Part shown: positions 33,941-44,400 of the stretch, piece by piece
How the letters are laid out: every line of letters starts with the position of its first letter
Numbering within the stretch: the first letter of the stretch is position 1
Source: an uncultured Clostridia bacterium
Lineage (GTDB): Bacteria > Bacillota > Clostridia > Christensenellales > Borkfalkiaceae
Direction: 5' to 3'
NCBI GenBank assembly: GCA_947597925.1
Contig: CANQFA010000003.1
Location: 62,001 to 126,000 of the forward strand
Length of the DNA: 64,000 bases
Notes under the pieces: generated by a model
Told to the model about the DNA's origin: nothing
What the model saw: the letters and a program-made list of their open reading frames with translations, nothing else
The model's database searches: none
Position numbers and translations under genes: made by a program

Positions 33941-36900
33941 ATGAAAAAACATCTCATCATCTTCTCCATCCTGTCCCTTCTCCTCGTATTCGGCGCCGCC
34001 GCTTGCGTCGGGGACGGCATCCACCGCCATGACTACGATGTCGTCGTGACGGCGGCGACCTGTACGGAGGGCGGATATTCCACCCGTATCTGCAAGACAT
34101 GCGGATATTCGGAAAAATTCGACTTCACCGATCCCACCGATCATGACTATGCGCAATGCATTCCGAATGACGACGGCACGCACACCCTCATCTGTGCCAA
34201 TGACCCGCAGTATACCCTCTTAGAGGACTGCGAACTCTCCGACCACGTGATAGCGCCGTCCTGTCTGAAGGGCGGCTACACCGAGCACACCTGCGAAAAG
34301 TGCGGATATGCCACGCAGGATACCCCCACCGATCCCCTCGAGCACGAGTTCGGACCGTGGACCTCTCTGCAGGGCGACCTTCCCTCCCATGAACATGTGT
34401 GCACGCGGGAAGGATGCGGCTTCCGCGAGACGATGCCCTGCGCCCATGTCGCGGGTGAGACCGTAAAGCCCACCTGCGAGACGGACGGATATACCGTATA
34501 TACCTGTCCCGACTGCGAGGCGGAGTATCACGCAGATCCCGTCCCCGCCACGGGGCACATCATGGGGCCCGCCGTCTCGGACAATCAGGGCAAGCACACG
34601 AGCACCTGCACCGTCTGCGGGACCGAGGAGACCGACGTGTGCTCCTTCCGCGAGGAAGAGGGCAAGCTCCCCTCCTGCACCGAGGACGGATATACCCTCC
34701 GCGCATGCGAAGTCTGCCATTTCGAAGAGCGGACCAATCTCGCCCGCACGGCGCACAGCTACGGCGCCTGGCACTATGACGGCGGGGAGACGCATACCCA
34801 TACCCGCACCTGCGAAGAGTGCGGCGGGGAAGAGCAGGCGGCCTGCTCCTTTACCTCGGTGACCCATACCCCCACCTGCACCGAGGCGGGATATACCGAG
34901 CATACCTGCGACGAATGCGACAGTACCCATACCCACGAGGGAGCGCCCGCCACGGGGCACTCCTACGGCGCATGGGAGGACGACGAGACCGCGGGGCAGC
35001 ACAGCCATGCCTGCCTCAACGGCTGCGGCGAAATCGAGACGGAACCCTGTGACTATGCCGCCGTCACCCATTCCCCCACCTGCACCGAAGACGGCTCCGT
35101 GGTCTACACCTGCCCCGTCTGTAAGGACAGCTACACCGAAAAGGGTGCAGACAGGCTCGGACACGACTTCCCCGCCACCTGGGACTATGCGGGCAAAGTG
35201 GACGGCAAGGACACCCATGAGCACGTCTGCCGCAGGGAAAATTGCAATGAAAAGGAGAGTGGCGAGTGCAGCGTGAAGCGCATCGAAGATGTCCCCACCT
35301 GCGACGCGCCCGCCGACATCCACGATGTCTGTGAGGAATGCCATCACACCGAGGACGTGGGCGATATCGAGAAGCTCGACCACGACTGGGGCACGGGCTG
35401 GAGCTATGCCGGCACCGACGAAGAGGGCCGCCATATCCACCGCCGCGTCTGCACCCGCAACCCGGAGCACGTCGAGACGGAGGTCTGCAACTTCGACATC
35501 AGCGTCATCGATGCGACCTGTGAGGCGGGCGGAAAGACCGTCCATACCTGCCCCACCTGCAATAAGATCTACGAAGACAATGCGACGGATGCGCTCGGAC
35601 ATCACTATGGAAACTGGGTCTATGACGAGAAAGGGCATACCCATGTCCAGAGGTGCCTGCGCGAAAACTGTGAAAACAGCGTTTCGGGAAGCTGCACCTT
35701 TGCCGATGCCGTGACGGAGGCCACCTGCGACGAGGGCGGCTTCACGACGCACACCTGCGAGACCTGCGGCGGGAGCTATACCGACGCCGTGACCGAAAAG
35801 CTCGGCCATCTCTGGGGCAAGCCCGCCTATAACGGCGAGGGCAAGCATCAGCAGATCTGCGAGCACGACAGCGCGCATGTGCAGACGCTCGACTGCAACT
35901 TTACCCCCGAAGTGACGGAGGCGACCTGCGAGAGCGGCGGCTACACGACCTACACCTGCGAGGACTGCGGCGGATCTTACAAGAAGGATGAGACGCCCGC
36001 CAAGGACCACACCTGGACCCTCTACCAAAGCACGGGCACGGGCGACGGGACGCACGGCACCCATTTCCGCGAATGCACGGCCTGCCATACCCGCGAAGAA
36101 GCGCCCTGCTCCTACGACGAGAAGGTCACGCCCGCGACCTGCACGGAGGACAGCTTTGCCACCCATACCTGCACCGTCTGCGGCGAACAGCACACTCACA
36201 TCACCCCCTCTTCCGCGCTCGGCCATCGCTACGGCGCCTATACCTGCGACCGTGCGGCGGGCACCCATTCCCGTCAATGCCTGAATGCGGGATGCCGCGA
36301 GGTGGAGACCTCCGCCTGCGAATTTGACGAGGTCATTTTCCATCGCGATGCGACCTGCTCCTCCTACAGCCACACGACCTCCAAGTGCGTCTGCGGCAAC
36401 ACGCAGACGGTCTACGGCAGCCGTCTCCCTCACGAGATGACGGGTTGGATCACGGGGAAATATAATGACGGGCGGTACTATCACCTCGACAAGTGCAAGA
36501 ACTGCGACTACAATGTCGGCGGGCTGTGCTCCTTCGTCGAGACGACGCACGACGCGATCTGCGAAAAGGGCGGATATATCGAGACCAAGTGCACGATCTG
36601 CGGACGTGCGCTCGAAAACAGGCTCTCCGACCCTCTCGGCCACGACTGGTCCGATTACGAATACACGGGCGAAGACGGGCACAACTGCCATACCCGCACC
36701 TGCCGCCGCGCGGAATGCGATGAAACGGAGACGCACGACTGCACCATGGTAGAGGTGGGCTCTGCCGCCACCTGTCTCACGCCCGCCGATGCGAAGACGG
36801 TGTGCTCCGAATGCAGCCATACCGACGACGTGGACGAGACGCCCGCCCTCGGGCATGCCTACCCCGAAAAGTGGGAATATATGGGCGTGAGCGACGGCGT

Positions 36901-38536
36901 GCACATGAACCGCCGCGTCTGCGCAAACGATCCTTCTCACTTCGAACTGCAGCCCTGCGTCTTCACGGTGCACACCACCGACCCCGACTGCACGCATGTG
37001 GGAACGGCGACCTATGTCTGCGATCTGTGCGTTCACGAGTACACCGAGCAGACCTCCGACTCCCTCCACCATGTCTGGGAAGAGGAATTCGAATGCAATG
37101 AGACGGGGCATCTCGGCACCTGTACCCTCTGCGGCTTCCATGAGTTCCTCCCCCATGATTATCACGAATCCAACCTCTGCGCCGCATGCGGCTACGATGG
37201 ACTCACCTACCGCTTTATCGCAAAGTCGGACAGCTACGAGGTCGTCAGCGACAGCCGCGTGCCCAATGCAAAGCGCATCGTCATCCCTGCGGCCCATGAG
37301 GACCGCCCCGTCACCTCTGTCAGCTACTATACCTTCGACCGCCATGCCGCGGTGACCGAGGTCGTACTGCCCGCCTCGCTCGAGACCATCGAGATAGGCG
37401 CCTTCTACCGCTGTGCAAATCTCAAGAGCGTGACCTTCTCGGGAGAGGAGCCCGCCCTCCGCACCATCGGCTACAATGCCTTTATGGACTGCACCGCGCT
37501 CGCCGAGTTTGCCCTTCCCGAAGGGCTCGAGGAGATTGGCGACTCCGTCTTCCGCGGCTGTGCGAAGTATACCCCCGTCCTGCCCGACGGCGTCACCTCC
37601 ATCGGTGCAAACGCCTTTACGGGGTGCAAGGCCTACCTCGAAGAGAGCTGGGCGGACGGCGCCTTCTATCTCGAGCATCACCTCATCGCGGTCAAGGCGG
37701 AGACCGAGGGTCCCTTCGCCATCCGTGCAAATACCCTGCACGTCGCGGCGGGCGCCTTCGCGGGATGCAAGGGAATCACCCGCCTCGAGATCCCTGCCTC
37801 CGTCCTCTCCTTCGGAAAGGCTGCCTTTGACGGATGCACTTCCCTCGCGGAAGTCGAATATCACGGCAAAGTGGCCGAGTGGTTCGCCATCCGCTTCGTC
37901 GACGACCTCTCCTCCCCCATGCACTATGCGAGCGGCCTGCACATCGAGGGCGCGGTAGGAAACATCGTGCTTCCCGAAGATCTCCACATCACCTATATCC
38001 CCGCGGGGACCTTCCGCGGCACGCAGATCACCGGCATCACCATTCCCGCCTCGGTCAAGGAGATCGGCGCGAATGCCTTCCTCGGCTGCGCGAGCCTCAT
38101 GACGATAGTCCTGCCCGACAGCGTGGAGCGCATCGGCGAAAATGCCTTCAAGGACTGCGGCTATGCCCTCGACCCCGCGAGCTGGACGGGCGACGTCCTC
38201 TACATCGGCAATCACCTCATCGAGGCGAAGAAGGACGGGACCTTTGAGGACGGCATCTGTACGGTAAGAAAGGGAACGCTCACGATCGCCCCGCGCGCCT
38301 TTGCGGGCTGCAGCGGGCTCAGGGGCATCATCTTCTCCGATGAACTCGTGCGCATCGGCGCCTATGCCTTCGAAAATACCAACCTCGCCACGGCGCGCTT
38401 TGCCTCGCACGAGAGCTACACCTACAGCTGGTTCTGCCAGGGCATCATAGGACGTCAGCACGCCCTCGGCAACTTCTCCGCGGCACAGTTCGCCTCTCAG
38501 TTCAAGTTCTACTATCTCGAGTGGAGAAGAGTCTGA
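33941..38536 (+). CDS. Lipoprotein with 15 cysteine-rich repeats and C-terminal BspA-like LRRs
   Basis: A 1531-aa surface lipoprotein. The signal ends GAAAC, with Cys22 lipidated. Residues ~35-1085 are 15 tandem repeats of about 70 residues. Each has roughly the pattern T-x-x-x-C-x(10)-C-x-x-C, then Gly-His, then a histidine-rich stretch, C-x(n)-C and a final Cys, typically 5 to 7 cysteines per repeat. Spacing suggests zinc-knuckle-like or disulfide units. Residues ~1087-1531 are LRR_5/BspA-type repeats (IGANAFTGC-like). The start at 33941 is chosen for the GGGAG site and signal peptide. It has its own promoter and terminator. Binding or adhesion is inferred; what the cysteine repeats hold is unknown. 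Confidence 0.88.
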   Translation: MKKHLIIFSILSLLLVFGAAACVGDGIHRHDYDVVVTAATCTEGGYSTRICKTCGYSEKFDFTDPTDHDYAQCIPNDDGTHTLICANDPQYTLLEDCELSDHVIAPSCLKGGYTEHTCEKCGYATQDTPTDPLEHEFGPWTSLQGDLPSHEHVCTREGCGFRETMPCAHVAGETVKPTCETDGYTVYTCPDCEAEYHADPVPATGHIMGPAVSDNQGKHTSTCTVCGTEETDVCSFREEEGKLPSCTEDGYTLRACEVCHFEERTNLARTAHSYGAWHYDGGETHTHTRTCEECGGEEQAACSFTSVTHTPTCTEAGYTEHTCDECDSTHTHEGAPATGHSYGAWEDDETAGQHSHACLNGCGEIETEPCDYAAVTHSPTCTEDGSVVYTCPVCKDSYTEKGADRLGHDFPATWDYAGKVDGKDTHEHVCRRENCNEKESGECSVKRIEDVPTCDAPADIHDVCEECHHTEDVGDIEKLDHDWGTGWSYAGTDEEGRHIHRRVCTRNPEHVETEVCNFDISVIDATCEAGGKTVHTCPTCNKIYEDNATDALGHHYGNWVYDEKGHTHVQRCLRENCENSVSGSCTFADAVTEATCDEGGFTTHTCETCGGSYTDAVTEKLGHLWGKPAYNGEGKHQQICEHDSAHVQTLDCNFTPEVTEATCESGGYTTYTCEDCGGSYKKDETPAKDHTWTLYQSTGTGDGTHGTHFRECTACHTREEAPCSYDEKVTPATCTEDSFATHTCTVCGEQHTHITPSSALGHRYGAYTCDRAAGTHSRQCLNAGCREVETSACEFDEVIFHRDATCSSYSHTTSKCVCGNTQTVYGSRLPHEMTGWITGKYNDGRYYHLDKCKNCDYNVGGLCSFVETTHDAICEKGGYIETKCTICGRALENRLSDPLGHDWSDYEYTGEDGHNCHTRTCRRAECDETETHDCTMVEVGSAATCLTPADAKTVCSECSHTDDVDETPALGHAYPEKWEYMGVSDGVHMNRRVCANDPSHFELQPCVFTVHTTDPDCTHVGTATYVCDLCVHEYTEQTSDSLHHVWEEEFECNETGHLGTCTLCGFHEFLPHDYHESNLCAACGYDGLTYRFIAKSDSYEVVSDSRVPNAKRIVIPAAHEDRPVTSVSYYTFDRHAAVTEVVLPASLETIEIGAFYRCANLKSVTFSGEEPALRTIGYNAFMDCTALAEFALPEGLEEIGDSVFRGCAKYTPVLPDGVTSIGANAFTGCKAYLEESWADGAFYLEHHLIAVKAETEGPFAIRANTLHVAAGAFAGCKGITRLEIPASVLSFGKAAFDGCTSLAEVEYHGKVAEWFAIRFVDDLSSPMHYASGLHIEGAVGNIVLPEDLHITYIPAGTFRGTQITGITIPASVKEIGANAFLGCASLMTIVLPDSVERIGENAFKDCGYALDPASWTGDVLYIGNHLIEAKKDGTFEDGICTVRKGTLTIAPRAFAGCSGLRGIIFSDELVRIGAYAFENTNLATARFASHESYTYSWFCQGIIGRQHALGNFSAAQFASQFKFYYLEWRRV
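34004..37190 (+). repeat. Fifteen tandem ~210-bp coding repeats
   Basis: Protein-level repeats within the lipoprotein, visible as a recurring C-x-x-C-G and G-H-x-(Y/W)-G pattern. At the DNA level they are diverged but keep recurring stretches such as ACCTGC and GGCGGATA-like codons. Units are nearly equal in length (about 67-73 codons). Confidence 0.85.
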
Positions 38537-38551
38537 TCTTTCCCAAATATC

Positions 38552-38590
38552 AAAGGCGGCGGCAAATGAATTTGCCGCCGCCTTTTTTTG
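38552..38590 (+). terminator. Terminator of the repeat lipoprotein
   Basis: A perfect 15-bp stem (38552-38566 with 38571-38585), TGAA loop and a run of seven T. Confidence 0.92.
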
Positions 38591-38609
38591 TATTTTGATG
38601 ACATGGGGT

Positions 38610-41279
38610 CTATTTTCTTTTCATGACGATGCGCTCAATGAGCTTTCCGCACTCCACGATGGGCAGGGGCGCGAGGGCCAGCGCGGCGCAGACGAGGTAG
38701 GCATCCCAGCTCAGGTACGTGAGGTCGAAGAAGGCCTGAAGGGGCGGTACGAAGAGCAGGAGCACCATGATGAGGGCGGACGCCGCGATCGTCAGGAAGA
38801 GCACGGGATTGTGCCCATTCCCCCGCGCGAAGAAGGACTCGGTGTCCGAGCGCTGGTTGAGGGCATGCACGAGCTGACTGAAGGAGATGACCGCAAAGGT
38901 CATGGTCATGGCGGCCTGCGGCCCGCACTTCACGAAGACCTTGAGCCCGAGGAAATAGGCGGAGAGCGAGATGGCGGAGAGCATGGCCCCATGCAGGAGG
39001 ATGCGCACGACGAGGCTCCTCTCGAAGAGGGTGCCCGACTTGACGGGCGGGCGGCGCATGAGGTCCTTTGCCGCGGGGTCGACGCCCAGTCCCAGCGCGG
39101 GCAGGGTGTCCGTCACGAGGTTGATGATGAGCACATGCACGGCTGCAAGGGGCGCGGAGAGCCCGAAGAGGGTCGCGATGAAGAGGACAAGCACCTCGGC
39201 GATATTGCCCGCGAGCAGGTAGCGGATGACCTTGCGGATGTTCGCATAGACCCGCCGCCCCTCTCTCACCGCACTCTCGATGGTCGTGAAGTTGTTGTCG
39301 AGCAGGACGACGTCGGAGGCATTCTTGGCGACATCGGTGCCAGCGCCCATGGCGACGCCGATATCGGCCGCCTTCAGTGCGGGAGAGTCATTGACGCCGT
39401 CTCCCGTCATGGCGCAGACCTCGCCCTGCCGCTGCAGGGACTTGACGATGCGCAGCTTATCCGCGGGCGAGACGCGGGCATAGACCGAAGTCGTCCCCAC
39501 CACGCGGTCGAGGTCGTCATCGGTCATGGCGGCGAGCTCGGAGCCCGAGACCACCGTATCTCCCTCGCGGAAGATGCCGAGACTGCGCGCAATGGCGACG
39601 GCCGTCGTCTTGTGGTCGCCCGTGATCATGACGACGCGGATGCCCGCCGTGTGACAGCTCTCCACCGCGAGTGCGACCTCTTCGCGGGGCGGGTCGATCA
39701 TGCAGGTGATGCCGAGGAAGATAAGTCCCTCCTCCACGTCGTCCCCCTCTCGCGGGACCTCGCGGGCGGTGCGGGCGGCATAGCCGAGGACGCGGAGCGC
39801 CTCCTCCGACATGCGCTCGGAAAGATGCAGGATCTCCTCCCTCTCTTTCTCTGTGAGAGGGCGCACATCTTCGCCGTCGAGAATGCGGTCACAGTGCGGG
39901 AGAAGTTCGTCAATGGCCCCCTTGGTATAGACATGGTATGCCCCTTCGTGGTCTACGAGGACGGACATCCGCTTTCTGTCCGAGTCGAAGGGCTGCTCGA
40001 AGAGGCGGGGATTCTGCTCCTTGAGCGCAAGGGGCGGGAGGCCGCATTTTTCCGCAAGGTCGAGGAGGGCGCCCTCGGTGGGATCGCCGAGACACTGCCC
40101 GTCCGCCCCCACGGCGGCGTCGTTGCAGAGCGCGGCGGCATAGAGGAGGGCCTTCCGCTCCCGCGTCACCTCCATCCCCTCCGTGACCTCCGCAGGAGTC
40201 CCCTCTCCGAGCTCCCTTGCCGTCGCGAGGCGGGTGACGGTCATCTTGTTGAGGGTCAGAGTCCCCGTCTTGTCGCAGCAGATGACCGTGGCGCTCCCCA
40301 GCGTCTCCACGGCGGGAAGGCTCCTCACGAGCGCCTGCTGCGTGGCCATGCGCCTCACGCCGAGTGCCATGACGATGGTGGCGGTCGCGGGAAGCCCCTC
40401 GGGGATCACCGAGATGGCGAGCGCGATGGCGGTGAGAAGGGGCTGTACCCAGTTATTCGCCACGCTCCAGTCGGATACGCGGATGAAGCTGATCGCGAGC
40501 ACGACGAGGGCGATGACGATGCCCGCCACCGAGAGCGTCTTGCCCACGCCGTTCAATTTGCGCTTGATGGGCGTCTCGAGTTCGTCGGTCGCATCGAGCA
40601 TATCGGCGATCGAGCCCACCTCGGTGCGCATGCCCGTCTCCACGACGAGCCCATATCCCGTCCCCGCGACACTGACGGAGGACGAGAAGGCCATATTCAC
40701 GCGGTCGCCGAGCGGGGCGTCTGCGGGGAGGACGGTGGGCGCATCCTTCTCTACGGGGACGCTCTCCCCCGTGAGCGCGGACTCCTGCACGGCGAGGTTG
40801 GCCTCCTCGAGCAGGCGAAGGTCCGCGGGAATGATGCATCCGTCCCCCAATACGACGACATCGCCCGGGACGAGTTCCTCGGCGGAGAGGACGCACTCCT
40901 TCCCGTCGCGGAGGACGCGTGCGGTGGGTGCACTGAGTGTCGCGAGGGCGGCGAGCGCATCGGCCGCCTTCTTCTCCTGCACGACGCCGATGACGGCATT
41001 GATGATGACGATGGCGAAGATGACGACGGCCTCTGCCCAATCTTGAAAGATGAGGGAGATGACCGCCGCAATGAGCAGGATGATGACCATGACGTCCTTT
41101 ACCTGCTCCCAGATCATGCGGAGGAGCGTCTTCGGCTTGCGTTCCCGCAGGACATTTTTGCCGTACTGCGCCCTGCGCGCCTCCGCCTCCTCGGTGGTGA
41201 GCCCCTTCGGCGAGCTCCGAAGCTCCTCGAGGGCCTCTTCGGGAGAAAGGGCATGCCATGCCCGTTTTTGTCCGTCCAT
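38610..41279 (-). CDS. P-type Ca2+-transporting ATPase
   Basis: An 889-aa membrane pump of the P2A/P2B class. It has an N-terminal cation-ATPase domain and the TGES loop (SALTGESVPV). PEGLP in helix 4 marks the Ca2+ site, DKTGTLTLNK holds the phosphorylated Asp, and TGDGVND lies in the hinge. About ten helices are expected. It probably exports Ca2+ (Mn2+ is possible) at ATP cost. The ATG at 41279 has AAGGAG upstream; the 39-codon upstream extension spans the promoter and is not coding. It is monocistronic. Confidence 0.95.
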   Translation of the reverse strand: MDGQKRAWHALSPEEALEELRSSPKGLTTEEAEARRAQYGKNVLRERKPKTLLRMIWEQVKDVMVIILLIAAVISLIFQDWAEAVVIFAIVIINAVIGVVQEKKAADALAALATLSAPTARVLRDGKECVLSAEELVPGDVVVLGDGCIIPADLRLLEEANLAVQESALTGESVPVEKDAPTVLPADAPLGDRVNMAFSSSVSVAGTGYGLVVETGMRTEVGSIADMLDATDELETPIKRKLNGVGKTLSVAGIVIALVVLAISFIRVSDWSVANNWVQPLLTAIALAISVIPEGLPATATIVMALGVRRMATQQALVRSLPAVETLGSATVICCDKTGTLTLNKMTVTRLATARELGEGTPAEVTEGMEVTRERKALLYAAALCNDAAVGADGQCLGDPTEGALLDLAEKCGLPPLALKEQNPRLFEQPFDSDRKRMSVLVDHEGAYHVYTKGAIDELLPHCDRILDGEDVRPLTEKEREEILHLSERMSEEALRVLGYAARTAREVPREGDDVEEGLIFLGITCMIDPPREEVALAVESCHTAGIRVVMITGDHKTTAVAIARSLGIFREGDTVVSGSELAAMTDDDLDRVVGTTSVYARVSPADKLRIVKSLQRQGEVCAMTGDGVNDSPALKAADIGVAMGAGTDVAKNASDVVLLDNNFTTIESAVREGRRVYANIRKVIRYLLAGNIAEVLVLFIATLFGLSAPLAAVHVLIINLVTDTLPALGLGVDPAAKDLMRRPPVKSGTLFERSLVVRILLHGAMLSAISLSAYFLGLKVFVKCGPQAAMTMTFAVISFSQLVHALNQRSDTESFFARGNGHNPVLFLTIAASALIMVLLLFVPPLQAFFDLTYLSWDAYLVCAALALAPLPIVECGKLIERIVMKRK

Positions 41280-41315
41280 ACTGTCTCCTTGGGTAAAAGC
41301 TGATAGTTCCACTAT

Positions 41316-41324
41316 ATTATACCA
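41316..41324 (-). promoter_or_regulatory. Extended -10 promoter of the Ca2+ ATPase
   Basis: TGGTATAAT on the minus strand (TATAAT at 41316-41321). The -35 region is poor, so the TG extension probably carries recognition. Confidence 0.55.
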
Positions 41325-41400
41325 CGCCGCCGCCTCGGGAAAACCGCCCACGGAAAAAATTCCCCTCCCCACCCGAAAAAAGTTCGGAGATCCCATGCGA

Positions 41401-41430
41401 AGACGGGCCCCGATAACTCGGAGCCCGTCT
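41401..41430 (-). terminator. Hairpin after the 41453-46504 gene
   Basis: A 13-bp stem (41401-41413 with 41418-41430, one G-U pair on the minus strand). No U-tract follows directly, so termination strength is uncertain. Confidence 0.5.
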
Positions 41431-41452
41431 GCATTTCATTGAGGTTTTTACG

Positions 41453-44400
41453 TCAGACGCGACGGGTGATATCTGCCGTGCGCGAGCCGTCTGCGTTTTC
41501 CGTGATGGTGATGTCGAAGACCATGCCGTTCGTGGTCGTGACGGTATGCAGCTCGGAACCCTCCTCGTGCACATCGCCGTCCTCGCCCACATAGTACTGT
41601 CTCCTGCCGTAGTTGACGGAGTAGATCTTTCCGTCCGTCCGCGAGACGTCGACGAAGGACCCGCTGAGGTCATAGACCGTATCCATGTCCATCTTCTCGA
41701 CGGTGCAGCTCTCGAAGTAGGGAATGGTGACCTGCGGCACGGGATCTGCTTCTTCGTCTCCGCCCTCGCCTTCGCTCTCGTCGGGGTCGGGATCGTCCGC
41801 CCCGCCGACCTGCTCGGGAGCACGCTCGACGAAGTTCATGACATAGTAGGTCGTGGTAAGGATGCGTCCGCTGTCCACGCCGTCCGCATCGGTATCGAGA
41901 TGCTCGCGGGTACGGACGATGTAGTACAGCTTGTTCTGGAAGATGACAGCACTGTCGTAGACAAGCTCCGTCTCGCCCTGCTTCAGCGACACATTCCAGA
42001 TGTCGCCCGCGCTGCCGCTCTGCCCCGCGACGGTACACTCGACCGTCACCTCATAGCCGCCGTCTGCCTGAAGGGTCTGGATGCGCGCACAGGAGGCAAG
42101 GAGGAAGGCCATCGTATTTTGATAGACCTGGCTGTCCGAGATGAGGAAATAGAACTTGTAGGCGGTTCCTTCGTTGTCCTCGTAGTCGACGATATAGTAG
42201 CCGCTGCGGTCGTCGAACTCATACTTCGCATGTTCGAGCGAGGTGATCGTGGTGCCGTCTCCGAAGGTGACGGGCACGGCGCCGAAAGTGACGTCGATGA
42301 ACTGCTCCGTGACCTCACCCGTCTTGTCGTACTCTGCCGTGACGGTGATAAAGCCGTAGGCATTCGCATCGAGGTTGGGCGTGCCGCCGCCGAAGAGCTG
42401 CATGAGCATGCTGAGGAAGTAATAGTCGCTGTAGTAGGCGTCATTGACGACGGAGACCATGTAGCGCATGCGCGTGACTTTGTAGCTGTTGCCCGTCTCG
42501 CCCTTGTAATCCACCTCGATATCGAAGCGGTAGTTTCCGATCAGGACATAGAGCTCGGTCGCCGCATCCTCTCCCTCGCCGACGTTTTCGCGCACGACCG
42601 TGCAGGGCACGGGGCTCGTGAGTCCGTCGAGCACGACGGAGCCGGACACGGTGAATTCCGCTGTACCCGTGGGCTGGAAGTTGAGGCCTCCGAAGGGCTC
42701 CTTCACTTGCGAGCCGTCATCCAATTCCGTGAGCACGGGGTAGTCGTTCTCGGTCCCTGCTTCGCGGTCAAATCTGATGGGATAGCCGTTGTTGTTGAGA
42801 TAGGTCGTCCCCTCGAAGAGGATGGTATCCGCAAAGGTGCCGATGTTCTGGGAGACGAATCCGTATTTGTTCGCATCCTCGTTTTCGGTGTCGCGGAGGT
42901 AGACCGTGATCTCGCCCGCGCTGTTGAGGGTGTAGTAGTAGCGCGTCTCCCCGTCCATGATCATGAAGCCGTAGCGCGAGAAGCGCAGCGAGCGAAGGTC
43001 GGGGGTGTAGTAGCCGTGCTCGGAGTAGGAGAGCCGCTCAATGGTCCCATTCTCCGCGTTCCCCTCCTTGTCGTAGCTGTAACGGAAGATGGAGGCGTCG
43101 GTACCCGCGCTGTTGGCATAGTAGAGAAGGTCTTCGGTGATGATGATGTACTGGCCCCGCTCGACCGTGCCCGTCTTCGTGTACATGGTGGCGTTGCCGT
43201 ACGCATCGGGGATGAGGACGGACCAGTCGGCAGGATTGATATAGCTGCGGACGATCTCTTCCTTCTCCACGACGAAGACATAGTATCCCGTGGTGCTCGA
43301 GACGGTATAGATGCTGAGCCTGCCCGTGAGGACCGTGCCGCCCTTGCCGTCGTCATAGTTTATGATGCACCTGCTGCCGTCTTCGAGACGATAGGGGCCC
43401 GTCCCGACCTGCGTGCGCTCGCCGTCGATGACTTCGTACGCGGTGACTTTGCCGTATCCGTCAAGTTCGAAGATGAGGCCCGTCATCTCCATGTTGTTGA
43501 GGTAGAGATAGCTCCTCGCCTCGTATCCGCGGAGGGTAAAGGTCGAGCCCGTGACGTCGAAGATGTGAGAGACATTGTCGTCGCCCGTGAACTGGATCTC
43601 GTTTTCGGCGGAGACGATGTATCTGCCCGTCACCTCGTTGCCCTCGGCATCGACATAAGTAGCCTCATAGGAGTAGCCGTCGAGGGTGAGGCTGCCGTCC
43701 TTTTCGGAGGTCAGCTCGGTGGGCATCGCGGTATTGTAGCGGGTAAAGTAGCTTGTGCTCGAGGTGGAGAGGATCAGGAAGTCGAACTGCACGGAGCCGT
43801 CGGATGCCTTGAAGGTATAGACCGTGGGAGCGCCCTCTTCCGTGCCTGCCTTCTCTTCATAGGTGCCCGCCACGACGATGGGCTCTGCCTCTTCCTCGGC
43901 GGGAGTCGTGGTGAGCGTTGCGCCGCCCTTGCCGTCGAAGGAGAGCTGCACGGAGCTGTCCGCAGCGCCTGCGGCGGTGCGCTCCCTGAGAGAGCCGAAG
44001 AGCTTTTCGAGGACTATGAAGGACTTCGCGTCCTCATTGATCTCGAAGTAATAATATCTCGTGTCGCCCGTGAGACGGATGGTGTTATCGGACCCATTGA
44101 CCGCATTGTAGGCGCCCGTCACGGTCGTGCCCTCGGCGTCCTTATAGACTGCGAAGCCGCCGACGAGGGTCAGCGTCGCGCCCCCTTCGCCCTGATACTG
44201 CACGTCGAAGGTCTCGGGCTCCTCCTGCTCTTCATAGGTCACGGAGTACCAATAGGTGACATTCAGATCGGAGGACACGCCCGTGGAGTAGACAAAGGAC
44301 TTCACGGTGAGCACGTCGATGGGCCCGACGAGTTCCTCTTCGGTCGTGAAGCGTTCGGTGACCGTGAACTGATACATCCCCGTCTCGCCGCTGAGGACAA

